Shown here: positions 35,655-43,911 of the stretch, one piece after another
Numbering within the stretch: position 1 is the first letter of the stretch
Layout: every line of letters begins with the position of its first letter
Assembly: GCA_002482645.1 (NCBI GenBank)
Contig: DLGJ01000005.1
Span: 489,437 to 553,436, forward strand
Direction: 5' to 3'
From: Hyphomicrobiaceae bacterium UBA7697
Lineage (GTDB): Bacteria > Pseudomonadota > Alphaproteobacteria > Rhizobiales > Methyloligellaceae
Length of the DNA: 64,000 nt
Notes under the pieces: generated by a model
The model's database searches: none
Told to the model about the DNA's origin: nothing
What the model saw: the letters and a program-made list of their open reading frames with translations, nothing else
Translations under genes and position numbers: made by a program

Positions 35655-36405
35655 CAAGCTCGGACTGACGCGGAGCAAGACCGCGTCGCCTGAGCCTGTT
35701 GCTGCCGTTCCGGGTGCCACCAAGGCGCCGAAACGGCCGCCGCGCCGCCGCGCGCCCAAACCCGGCTCGAGTTTCCGGCCCAAGCTGGTGCTCGCATCGG
35801 CGTCGCCGCGGCGGCTGCAGCTTCTGGAACAGGCCGGGATCGCGCCGGACGCCTTACGGCCGTCCTCCGTCGACGAGAGCGTGTCCAAGGGCGAAGTGCC
35901 GCGCCAGATCGTGCGCCGTCTCGCCAAGGCCAAGGCCGAAGCCGCATTGAAAATCGTCAAAGGCGAGCCGGACCTCGCGAAGTCGTTCCTGATTGCCGCG
36001 GACACGGTCGTCGCAGTCGGGCGGCGTGTCCTCGGCAAGGCGGAGCTCGAAAACGAGGCCGCCGACATGTTGCGTCTTCTGCGCGGCCGCGCGCACCGCG
36101 TCTACACGGCGGTCTGCATGGTGACCCCGGAAGGACGCTGGCGCGAGCGCGTGGTGGAGACGCGTGTGCGCTTCCGCAATATTTCCGATCAGGAGATCGG
36201 CGCCTATCTCGCCAGCGGCGAATGGCGCGGGAAGGCGGGCGGCTATGCCATTCAGGGCATCGCCGGCGCTTTCGTGGTGAAGCTGGTGGGATCCTACACC
36301 AACGTCGTCGGCCTGCCGCTGACCGAGACGGTCAGCATGCTGGCGGGCGAGGGCTATCCAGTCACGCTGCTATGGCTGGCCAAGGCAGAGGTCGAGACCG
36401 AGTGA
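35614..36405 (+). CDS. maf: Maf family nucleotide pyrophosphatase
   Basis: A 263-residue protein that hydrolyses non-canonical or canonical nucleoside triphosphates and may act in cell division or mutation avoidance. The signature LVLASASPRRLQLL starts near residue 57; SVDES, AADTVVAVGRRVLGKAE and GKAGGYAIQG follow. The first 55 residues are an Arg/Pro-rich extension not found in most Maf proteins. The only clear in-frame ATG (35614) lies 41 bases inside infA; no good GTG or TTG start is seen between it and the conserved part, so the true start is uncertain. It is followed by yacG with a four-base overlap. Confidence 0.88.
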   Translation: MISLKVGSLTGLSSKLGLTRSKTASPEPVAAVPGATKAPKRPPRRRAPKPGSSFRPKLVLASASPRRLQLLEQAGIAPDALRPSSVDESVSKGEVPRQIVRRLAKAKAEAALKIVKGEPDLAKSFLIAADTVVAVGRRVLGKAELENEAADMLRLLRGRAHRVYTAVCMVTPEGRWRERVVETRVRFRNISDQEIGAYLASGEWRGKAGGYAIQGIAGAFVVKLVGSYTNVVGLPLTETVSMLAGEGYPVTLLWLAKAEVETE

Positions 36406-36614
36406 ACGCGGAGACGAGCGGGCGCGAGACACCGAAGGCGCTTTCACGCTGTCCGATCTGCCGAAAGCCGAGCGTCGAAGCGCATCGTCCCTTCTGCTCG
36501 AAGCGCTGCGCGGACATCGATCTCGGGCGGTGGCTGAAGGGCGGTTATGTCGTGGCCGGGGACCCTGGCACGGCCACGTTGCCGGACGATCCGGCAGAGT
36601 GGGACGAGGAATAG
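36402..36614 (+). CDS. yacG: DNA gyrase inhibitor YacG (zinc-ribbon protein)
   Basis: A 70-residue zinc-binding protein. Cys ligands CPICRKP and FCSKRC (C-x2-C and C-x3-C) and the DLGRWL segment are those of YacG, which binds GyrB and blocks DNA binding in Escherichia coli. The GTG start overlaps the maf stop (GTGA). The C-terminal acidic tail DDPAEWDEE is typical of the alphaproteobacterial version. Confidence 0.9.
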   Translation: MNAETSGRETPKALSRCPICRKPSVEAHRPFCSKRCADIDLGRWLKGGYVVAGDPGTATLPDDPAEWDEE

Positions 36615-36750
36615 AATAGGACCGGCGCAACGGCGGAATCGAACGAAGACCGGTCTCGACAGAGCCCGGCCGATTGCCTATAAGCCAGGGCCTTGCGCGG
36701 GACATACGCGCGCTTCGAGGCCCGCAAGCGGCCCCTATGCCGCAAGGCAT

Positions 36751-36826
<76 letters not shown>

Positions 36827-37076
36827 TACACCGCCTAATTCTGCGGTTTTCGGGCAATTATTGCGGGTTACTCACGGTTCTACCCACACCTTTCGACCGG
36901 GGTAGCGGACAGCGGCCTTTCGTGCCCTGGCACCCAAGCTTCACGAGCATCCCGAAAGAGCCACCCACGCTGCGCTGACGCGGGCAAGCGGGCCTTTTGC
37001 ACGCGGTCTTCACTCACCTGCACCTAGTGCAACGAGAAGCTGGGTGTTGTAATGGATTCCCGTTGGGAGGGAAGAG

Positions 37077-39830
37077 TTGCCACCGAGGAACCAGAGCCCC
37101 GAGCAAAAGGCGCGCGACAACATTGACCGGATGTTGGAAGCGTCCGGCTGGAAGGTTCAGCCCAAGAAGGCAATCAACTTCGATGCAGGTCCGGGTATCA
37201 CCGTCCGCGAATACCAGACGGACGTAGGCCCCGCGGACTACGTTCTCTTCGTGGACAAAAAGGCCGTTGGTGTCATCGAGGCCAAGCCCGAACACTGGGG
37301 CCAAAACATCACGACGGTTGAAGACCAGTCAGCGGGCTACGCCGAAGCCAAGCTGAAATGGATCAACAACAGCGAGCCGCTCCCTTTCGTCTATGAGAGC
37401 ACCGGCGTCATTACGCGCTTTACGGACCTTCGTGATCCAAAGCCGCGTTCGCGCGAGGTCTTTAGCTTTCACCGCCCGGAAACGCTGGCAGAGTGGCTGA
37501 CGCATAGCGACTCGCTACGCGGCCGGCTTCAACACATACCCCCGCTCAATCATGCAGGCTTACGGGCCTGCCAGATCGCGGCGATCGAGAACCTTGAAGA
37601 GTCTTTCAAGGCTGACAAGCCGCGCGCGCTGGTCCAGATGGCGACTGGCTCCGGCAAGACCTACACCGCCATCACGTCGGTTTACCGCCTGCTGAAGCAT
37701 GCCGATGCGAAGCGGGTGCTCTTCCTTGTCGATACGCGAAACCTCGGTGAACAGGCCGAGCAGGAATTCAACATCTACGTCCCTAACGACGACAATCGCA
37801 AATTCAGCGAGCTCTATAACGTCCAGCGCCTCAAATCGTCCTTCGTCGCCAAGGACGCGCAAGTCTGCATCAGTACCATCCAGCGCATGTACTCGCTGCT
37901 CAAGGATGAACCGATGGACGAGTCGGCGGAGGACCTCAATCCCGCCGAAATGGTGCAGCCGAAGCAGCCTTTGCCGGTTGTCTACAATCCGAAAATCCCG
38001 CCGGAGTTTTTCGACTTCATCATCATCGATGAATGCCACCGCTCGATCTACAATCTGTGGCGTCAGGTAATCGAGTATTTCGACGCCTACTTGATCGGCC
38101 TCACGGCAACCCCCGATAATCGAACCTACGGGTTTTTCAAAAAGAACGTGGTGAGCGAGTACGACCATGAGAAAGCCGTCGCCGACGGCGTCAATGTCGG
38201 CAACGAGATCTATCTGATCGACACAGAGCGTACGATGCGAGGCGGTACGCTGGCCGCCGACCAGCAGGTCGAAAAGCGTGAAAAGCTGACGCGCAAGCGC
38301 CGCTGGGAGCGCCAGGACGTGGACGAGCAATATGCGGCAACGCAGCTCGACCGCGATATCGTCAATCCCGATCAAATCCGCACCGTCATCCGCACGTTCC
38401 GCGAAAAGAGTCCGGATATCTTTCCGGGCCGAAAGGAGGTGCCGAAGACGCTGATCTTCGCGAAGACCGACAGCCATGCGGATGACATCATCCAGACCGT
38501 CCGTGAGGAGTTCGGAGAGAGCAATCAGTTTTGCAAAAAGATCACCTACCAGTCAGACGAAGACCCTAAGTCCGTACTGGCGCAGTTCCGTAACGACTAC
38601 AATCCGCGCATCGCGGTCACGGTGGACATGATCGCCACCGGCACGGACATCAGGCCGCTCGAATGCCTTCTATTCATGCGCGATGTTAAAAGTCGCAATT
38701 ACTTCGAGCAGATGAAGGGTCGCGGCACGCGCACGCTCGATCAGGACAACCTCAGAAAGGTCACGCCATCGGCGAAGAGCGCCAAGACCCACTATGTCAT
38801 TGTCGATGCAATCGGCGTTACGCGGTCTCTTAAAACGGCGAGCCAGCCACTTATCACCAAACCTTCTGTGCCCATGCGAGACCTTGCGATGGGCCTGATG
38901 ATGGGCGCGCGGGACGAGGATACGGTCAGCTCGCTGGCCGGACGGCTCGCCCGTCTCAACAAGCAGCTCGACGACAAGGACCAGGAGCGCATCACGGACA
39001 AAACCGACGGCGTGCCTCTCTCCGACATTGTCGCCAGCCTGGTCGAAGCGATTGATCCAGACAAGATCGAAGCGAAGGCAGGCGAGATTGCTGGGGGCGA
39101 GCTCACTGACGAAGCACGTACCAAGGCGCGAGAAACTCTTGTCGGCAATGCTGCAAAAATCTTAAACGGGGAGCTGATCGAGCTGCTCGACACCATCCGC
39201 CGCGATAAAGAGCAGACCATAGATCACGACAACCTGGATTCGGTGGTCAACGCCGGATGGGCAGGCGACTCCGAGGAGAACGCCAAGGAACTCGCCCGGG
39301 ACTTCCAAGAGTACCTCGAAGCCAACCGGGACGAAATCGAAGCGCTCACCATCTTCTATAGTCAGCCACAGCGCCGCAGCGCGCTGACTTACCAAATGAT
39401 CCGCGATGTTCTCGAAAAGCTGCGCAAGGACAAGCCCAAACTCGCGCCACTCCGAGTCTGGCAGGCCTACGCCATGCTCGATGACTACAAGGGCGCAGCG
39501 CCGGCTAGCGAGCTAACGGCTCTCGTGGCTCTGATCCGCCGCGTGTGCGGAATCGACAAGACGATCTCGCCTTATGCGGACACCGTTCGCCGCAACTTCC
39601 AGAGCTGGATCATGAAGCGACACAGCGGCGGCAGCCAGAAATTCAATGAAGAGCAAATGCAGTGGCTGCACATGATCCGTGACCACATCATCAACTCGTT
39701 CCACTGCGATCGCGACGACCTCGAAATGGCGCCCTTTAATGCGCGCGGTGGCCTGGGACGGATGCACATGCTTTTTGGCGACGAGATGGACAAGGTAATC
39801 AACGAAATGAATGAGGCACTGGCAGTATGA
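37077..39830 (+). CDS. hsdR: Type I restriction enzyme subunit R
   Basis: A 917-residue motor and nuclease subunit. The PD-(D/E)xK segment (VGVIEAKPE, about residues 62–70) is N-terminal, followed by an SF2 translocase with Walker A MATGSGKT near residue 188, DECH (IIIDECHRS) near 318, LTATP and DIRPLECLLFMRDVKS-type later motifs, and a C-terminal HsdM-docking region. The TTG start at 37077 is well supported by GGGAGGGA five to twelve bases upstream. The stop overlaps hsdS by four bases. It is the first gene of the island, just 250 bases after tRNA-Phe. Confidence 0.93.
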   Translation: MPPRNQSPEQKARDNIDRMLEASGWKVQPKKAINFDAGPGITVREYQTDVGPADYVLFVDKKAVGVIEAKPEHWGQNITTVEDQSAGYAEAKLKWINNSEPLPFVYESTGVITRFTDLRDPKPRSREVFSFHRPETLAEWLTHSDSLRGRLQHIPPLNHAGLRACQIAAIENLEESFKADKPRALVQMATGSGKTYTAITSVYRLLKHADAKRVLFLVDTRNLGEQAEQEFNIYVPNDDNRKFSELYNVQRLKSSFVAKDAQVCISTIQRMYSLLKDEPMDESAEDLNPAEMVQPKQPLPVVYNPKIPPEFFDFIIIDECHRSIYNLWRQVIEYFDAYLIGLTATPDNRTYGFFKKNVVSEYDHEKAVADGVNVGNEIYLIDTERTMRGGTLAADQQVEKREKLTRKRRWERQDVDEQYAATQLDRDIVNPDQIRTVIRTFREKSPDIFPGRKEVPKTLIFAKTDSHADDIIQTVREEFGESNQFCKKITYQSDEDPKSVLAQFRNDYNPRIAVTVDMIATGTDIRPLECLLFMRDVKSRNYFEQMKGRGTRTLDQDNLRKVTPSAKSAKTHYVIVDAIGVTRSLKTASQPLITKPSVPMRDLAMGLMMGARDEDTVSSLAGRLARLNKQLDDKDQERITDKTDGVPLSDIVASLVEAIDPDKIEAKAGEIAGGELTDEARTKARETLVGNAAKILNGELIELLDTIRRDKEQTIDHDNLDSVVNAGWAGDSEENAKELARDFQEYLEANRDEIEALTIFYSQPQRRSALTYQMIRDVLEKLRKDKPKLAPLRVWQAYAMLDDYKGAAPASELTALVALIRRVCGIDKTISPYADTVRRNFQSWIMKRHSGGSQKFNEEQMQWLHMIRDHIINSFHCDRDDLEMAPFNARGGLGRMHMLFGDEMDKVINEMNEALAV

Positions 39831-40564
39831 CAACATGTTTACCCGAAACCTGGGTGATGGCCCCACTAGACTCTCTAGGTGTTTGGCGCGGTGGAGGCAC
39901 TCCTAGCAAGGGTAACGGTGCGTACTGGAAGGGCTCAATTCCTTGGGTTTCCCCAAAGGATATGAAGGTATTCCGATTAAAGGACGCACTCGATCACATA
40001 ACGGAAGAAGCGCTCAACGACTCTGCGGCAAAACTAATTCCGGAGAACTCGGTACTTGTCGTCACTCGTTCTGGGATTCTAGCTCACACTTTTCCAGTTG
40101 CGATTAACGCTGTCCCGGTGACCGTCAATCAGGACCTAAAAGCGCTCACACCATACGCCGGGATCGATGCTGAATTCGTTGCGTGGGTGCTACATGCGTT
40201 TCAAAGAGAAATCCTTGATGTGTGCTCTAAGGATGGCACCACTGTACACAGTATCGAGATGCCAAGGCTCCAATCATTTGAGATTCCCATACCCCCGACA
40301 AACGAACAAAAGCGAATAGTGGAAAAGCTAGAGGAGCTATTCAGCAAGATCGATGAGGGCGAGCGTTGCCTGAGTGCTATTGCTCCGATTGCAAATTCCG
40401 CCCTGGGTCTGTCGACCCTTCTCCGCCATAGCATCTTGAAACAGGCATTCTCCGGCCGCCTGGTCGCGCACGATCCCAATGATGAACCTGCGCCCGTGAT
40501 GCTAGAAAAAATTAAAACCTCAAGTCAGAATCACAACAAGAAGAATGCAAAGGAGGTTGCATGA
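39827..40564 (+). CDS. hsdS: Type I restriction-modification specificity subunit, half size
   Basis: A 245-residue specificity subunit with one target recognition domain (about residues 5–150, opening LPETWVMAPLDSLG and GGGTPSKGNGAYW) and one conserved helical region (about 155–215, PPTNEQKRIVEKLEELFSKI). Normal HsdS has two of each and about 400–450 residues. The C-terminal HSILKQAFSGRLV-x-PNDEPAPVML is the usual end of a full-length protein, so this is one module, presumably a homodimer in the complex. Its codons are more AT-rich than those of the chromosome. It overlaps hsdR and hsdM by four bases on each side. Confidence 0.85.
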   Translation: MTTCLPETWVMAPLDSLGVWRGGGTPSKGNGAYWKGSIPWVSPKDMKVFRLKDALDHITEEALNDSAAKLIPENSVLVVTRSGILAHTFPVAINAVPVTVNQDLKALTPYAGIDAEFVAWVLHAFQREILDVCSKDGTTVHSIEMPRLQSFEIPIPPTNEQKRIVEKLEELFSKIDEGERCLSAIAPIANSALGLSTLLRHSILKQAFSGRLVAHDPNDEPAPVMLEKIKTSSQNHNKKNAKEVA

Positions 40565-42045
40565 ATACCGCCCCGATTGTTTCCAAAGTGTGGAGCTTCT
40601 GTACCACCCTTCGCGATGACGGTGTTGGTTACGGCGACTACCTAGAGCAGCTCACCTATCTGATCTTCCTGAAGATGGCGGATGAATACGCAAAGTCGCC
40701 TTACAACCGCGACGTAGGGGTTCCGACTAAGTACGATTGGCAAAGCCTTAAATCAAAGCGTGGCGCCGAGCTTGAGGGCCACTACATCACTCTTTTGCGC
40801 GAGCTTGGTAGCCGCAAAGGCATGCTAGGTCAGATTTTTACAAAGGCGCAGAACAAGATTCAGGACCCGGCCAAGCTCTACCGTCTCATCGACATGGTCG
40901 ATGGCACAAATTGGGTGGTTATGGGCGCCGACATTAAAGGCGACGTTTATGAGAACCTGCTGGAGAAAAATGCCGAGGACACTAAATCAGGTGCAGGACA
41001 GTACTTTACGCCGCGTGCGCTGATCCGCGCGATGGTCGAATGCGTGCGGCCCGAGCCCGGCAAGAGAATTGCTGATCCGGCCTGTGGAACTGGCGGCTTT
41101 TTCCTTGCCGCTTACGATTTCATCACCCAGAACCACCAGCTCGACAAAGCCCAAAAGGCCTTTCTCAAGCACGAGACATTCTACGGCAACGAGATCGTCG
41201 CAAACACACGCCGACTCTGTCTGATGAACATGTTCCTACACAACATCGGCGAGATCGATGGCGGTGTCCTGATATCACCGAATGATGCATTGGTAGCGCC
41301 CAGCGCGCAGAGCTACGACTACGTTTTGGCCAATCCACCCTTCGGCAAGAAGAGCAGCATGACGTTTACAAACGAGGAGGGCGAGCAGGAAACCGATGAC
41401 CTTACCTATAATCGGCAGGATTTCTGGGCGACCACCTCTAACAAGCAGCTCAACTTTGTGCAGCACATCCGCACGATGCTAAAAACGACGGGCCGCGCTG
41501 CTGTCGTCGTTCCTGATAATGTTCTGTTTGAGGGGGGTGCTGGCGAGACGGTTCGCAAGAAGCTTCTGGAGAATACCGATCTCCACACGATCTTGCGTTT
41601 GCCGACCGGAATTTTCTACGCGCACGGCGTTAAGGCAAATGTCCTGTTCTTTGACAACCACGAGGCAAGCCCTGATCCGTGGACCAAGGAAATCTGGTAC
41701 TACGACTACCGCACCAACATTCACCACACGCTCAAAAAGAAGACGATGCGCTACGAAGACCTCGTCGACTTCATAGCTTGCTACAACCCGCAAAACCGGC
41801 ACGAGCGCGAAGCAACGTGGAACGCCGACAACAACCCCGAAGGCCGCTGGCGCAAGTTCGGCTACGAGGAGCTGCGCGCCCGCGATAAGACGAGTCTCGA
41901 TGTCTTCTGGCTCAAAGACAAGAGCCTGACCGATCTCGACAACCTCCCCGAACCAGACGAGCTTGCCGAAGAAATCATCGAGAACCTTGAAGCCGGGCTG
42001 AACAGCTTTCGTGAGGTTTTAGCCGGATTGGAAAAGGCAAGCTGA
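40561..42045 (+). CDS. hsdM: Type I restriction-modification DNA methyltransferase
   Basis: A 494-residue N6-adenine methyltransferase. DPACGTGGFF near residue 173 binds SAM and NPPFG near residue 258 is the N6A catalytic motif. The N-terminal helical HsdM_N domain (about 5–130) is intact. Together with HsdS it marks host DNA and with HsdR it restricts unmodified DNA. The ATG overlaps the hsdS stop; the next gene starts 15 bases after the stop, so the Gabija-like pair is probably read from the same transcript. Confidence 0.93.
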   Translation: MNTAPIVSKVWSFCTTLRDDGVGYGDYLEQLTYLIFLKMADEYAKSPYNRDVGVPTKYDWQSLKSKRGAELEGHYITLLRELGSRKGMLGQIFTKAQNKIQDPAKLYRLIDMVDGTNWVVMGADIKGDVYENLLEKNAEDTKSGAGQYFTPRALIRAMVECVRPEPGKRIADPACGTGGFFLAAYDFITQNHQLDKAQKAFLKHETFYGNEIVANTRRLCLMNMFLHNIGEIDGGVLISPNDALVAPSAQSYDYVLANPPFGKKSSMTFTNEEGEQETDDLTYNRQDFWATTSNKQLNFVQHIRTMLKTTGRAAVVVPDNVLFEGGAGETVRKKLLENTDLHTILRLPTGIFYAHGVKANVLFFDNHEASPDPWTKEIWYYDYRTNIHHTLKKKTMRYEDLVDFIACYNPQNRHEREATWNADNNPEGRWRKFGYEELRARDKTSLDVFWLKDKSLTDLDNLPEPDELAEEIIENLEAGLNSFREVLAGLEKAS

Positions 42046-42060
42046 CAGCGATAGAGGGGG

Positions 42061-43911
42061 ATGATCGCTTTGAAAGTAGCGCGGGTAGACATCGAGAATT
42101 TTAGAGGCATTAAGGCCGGAACGCTTCTTCTGCCAAACCACGCTGTCCTGATCGGCGACAACAATATTGGCAAGACCACGGTCCTTGAGGCAATTGACCT
42201 TGTTCTCGGACCAGACCGGCTCAACCGCCGACCGCCCGTCGATGAGCACGATTTTTTTCAAGGCAGTTACCGCGCTCCTGGTGCCGTCCCGCCTGATGGC
42301 ACCGATACGCCGGCGGAGGGTCAAGCTGAAGAGACAGGGGAATCGGGCGGCGAAGCCCCTCGCATTGAGGTTGAGGTGTGTGTCGTCGGCCTGTCGGATG
42401 AACAGAAGGCCAGGTTTGGCGACTACATTGAATTTTGGAACTCCGAATCCGATACGTTCTACGATGCCCCTGATCCGGCCGGCGTCGATGCAGACCACAT
42501 AACTGAAGCGCTGCGGGTGACATTTCTCGGTCGCTACGATCCGGAGGAAGACGATTTCGAAGGAGGCACCTACTTCACGCGAAGCCTCGCAGAATCCGAA
42601 TCCCCCGTCGGCTTTTCAAAAAAAGACAAACAGATATGCGGATACCTTTACCTACGATCACTTCGTACGGGCTCGCGCGCACTAAGCCTCGAAAGAGGCA
42701 GCCTTCTCGACATTATCCTGCGCCTAAAGGAAGTCAGACCTCAGATGTGGGAGGACACCATCACCACGCTCGCAACCTACTCAGTTGCGAGCCACCCTAA
42801 GCTTGGTCTTTCCGGGATACTTGAAAGCATCAACACGGCTCTAAAGAAGTATGTGCCGAAGGAGTGGGGAATCGAACCTTGCCTAAAGGTGTCCAATCTG
42901 ACGCGCGAGCATCTACGCAAAGTGATTACGGCCTTCATAGCGACAGGTGAAGGCGATCATGTGGCGCCGTTCTATCGGCAGGGCACAGGAACGATCAACA
43001 TGCTTGTTCTAGCGATGCTCTCAGAGATTGCCGAGGACAAGCAAAACGTCATATTCGCGATGGAGGAACCTGAGACCGCAATCCCTCCATATGCGCAGAA
43101 GCGCATTGTGCATGAAATTCGCAAATTGTCCTCGCAGACGATCTTCACATCCCATTCGCCGTATGTGCTTGAGGAATTTAACCTCGAAGAAACTGTCGTC
43201 CTGGGGCGTAACGCCGACGGCGATCTTGCCCAGCGTCAGATTGCTTTGCCGGAGAGCGTCAAACCAAAGCGCTACAGGCAGGAGTTTCGCACCAGATTCT
43301 GCGAGGGTTTGCTGGCACGAAGAATTCTTATCGCCGAAGGGGCTACTGAAGCGGCCGCGTTTCCTGTCGTTTGTCGGCGCCTCGCAGAGCTGAAGCCCGA
43401 TACGTATTCCTCCCTCGAAGCGCTAGGCATTTGCACCATTGACGCCGGCGGTGACACCAATATTCCCGATATGGCTAGGCTATATAGAGAGCTTGGCAAG
43501 AGAACTTTTTCTCTGTGCGATAAGCAGGCCCCAGAAAACAAGGCCCTAATCGAGGCTCAGGTGGAGCTATTCCTATCTCACGGAGAGAAGGGCTTCGAGG
43601 ATCTTGTTCTCAAGAACACAGCTGAGCACGCGCTAAAGCGATTCTCAAAGCTTATTGACTGGCCACCCCATCTTGCAGCCAAATACGCAAATCCGGAAGA
43701 CACTGCATCGGACGCGCTCAGAGAGTATTTTGCGTGGACCAAAGCGAATTGGGGCGTAGCTGATTTTCTCGCTCAATGCAGTGAGAACGAAATACCCCAA
43801 TGGCTTCGTGATGCGTGCCTCTCGCTGATTAAAGCCTGCGAACCTCCAAGCGCTGAGGGTGAGACCGCAATCGGTAATGCGGCAGAAGCGACAGAAGTGG
43901 TGGAGGAGTGA
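42061..43911 (+). CDS. gajA: OLD-family ATPase/TOPRIM nuclease, GajA-like
   Basis: A 616-residue protein. The N-terminal ABC-type ATPase has Walker A IGDNNIGKTT (near residue 32), a large insertion of about 200 residues, a signature region GTGTINMLVLAML, Walker B VIFAMEEPETAIPP near residue 331 and the switch histidine TIFTSHSPYVLEE. A C-terminal TOPRIM domain starts at ILIAEGATEA (Glu near 425) and continues with DAGGDTNIPDM and TFSLCDK. The next gene is a UvrD-like helicase that overlaps it by four bases, so it is a class 2 OLD protein, the GajA half of Gabija. GajA is known to nick or cut phage DNA when nucleotide pools fall. It directly follows hsdM. Confidence 0.8.
   Translation: MIALKVARVDIENFRGIKAGTLLLPNHAVLIGDNNIGKTTVLEAIDLVLGPDRLNRRPPVDEHDFFQGSYRAPGAVPPDGTDTPAEGQAEETGESGGEAPRIEVEVCVVGLSDEQKARFGDYIEFWNSESDTFYDAPDPAGVDADHITEALRVTFLGRYDPEEDDFEGGTYFTRSLAESESPVGFSKKDKQICGYLYLRSLRTGSRALSLERGSLLDIILRLKEVRPQMWEDTITTLATYSVASHPKLGLSGILESINTALKKYVPKEWGIEPCLKVSNLTREHLRKVITAFIATGEGDHVAPFYRQGTGTINMLVLAMLSEIAEDKQNVIFAMEEPETAIPPYAQKRIVHEIRKLSSQTIFTSHSPYVLEEFNLEETVVLGRNADGDLAQRQIALPESVKPKRYRQEFRTRFCEGLLARRILIAEGATEAAAFPVVCRRLAELKPDTYSSLEALGICTIDAGGDTNIPDMARLYRELGKRTFSLCDKQAPENKALIEAQVELFLSHGEKGFEDLVLKNTAEHALKRFSKLIDWPPHLAAKYANPEDTASDALREYFAWTKANWGVADFLAQCSENEIPQWLRDACLSLIKACEPPSAEGETAIGNAAEATEVVEE

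Noticed and set aside
39827..40564. hsdS pseudogene
   Set aside because: The frame is intact, overlaps both neighbours by four bases and keeps normal start and end sequences, so a half-size subunit is more likely than decay.
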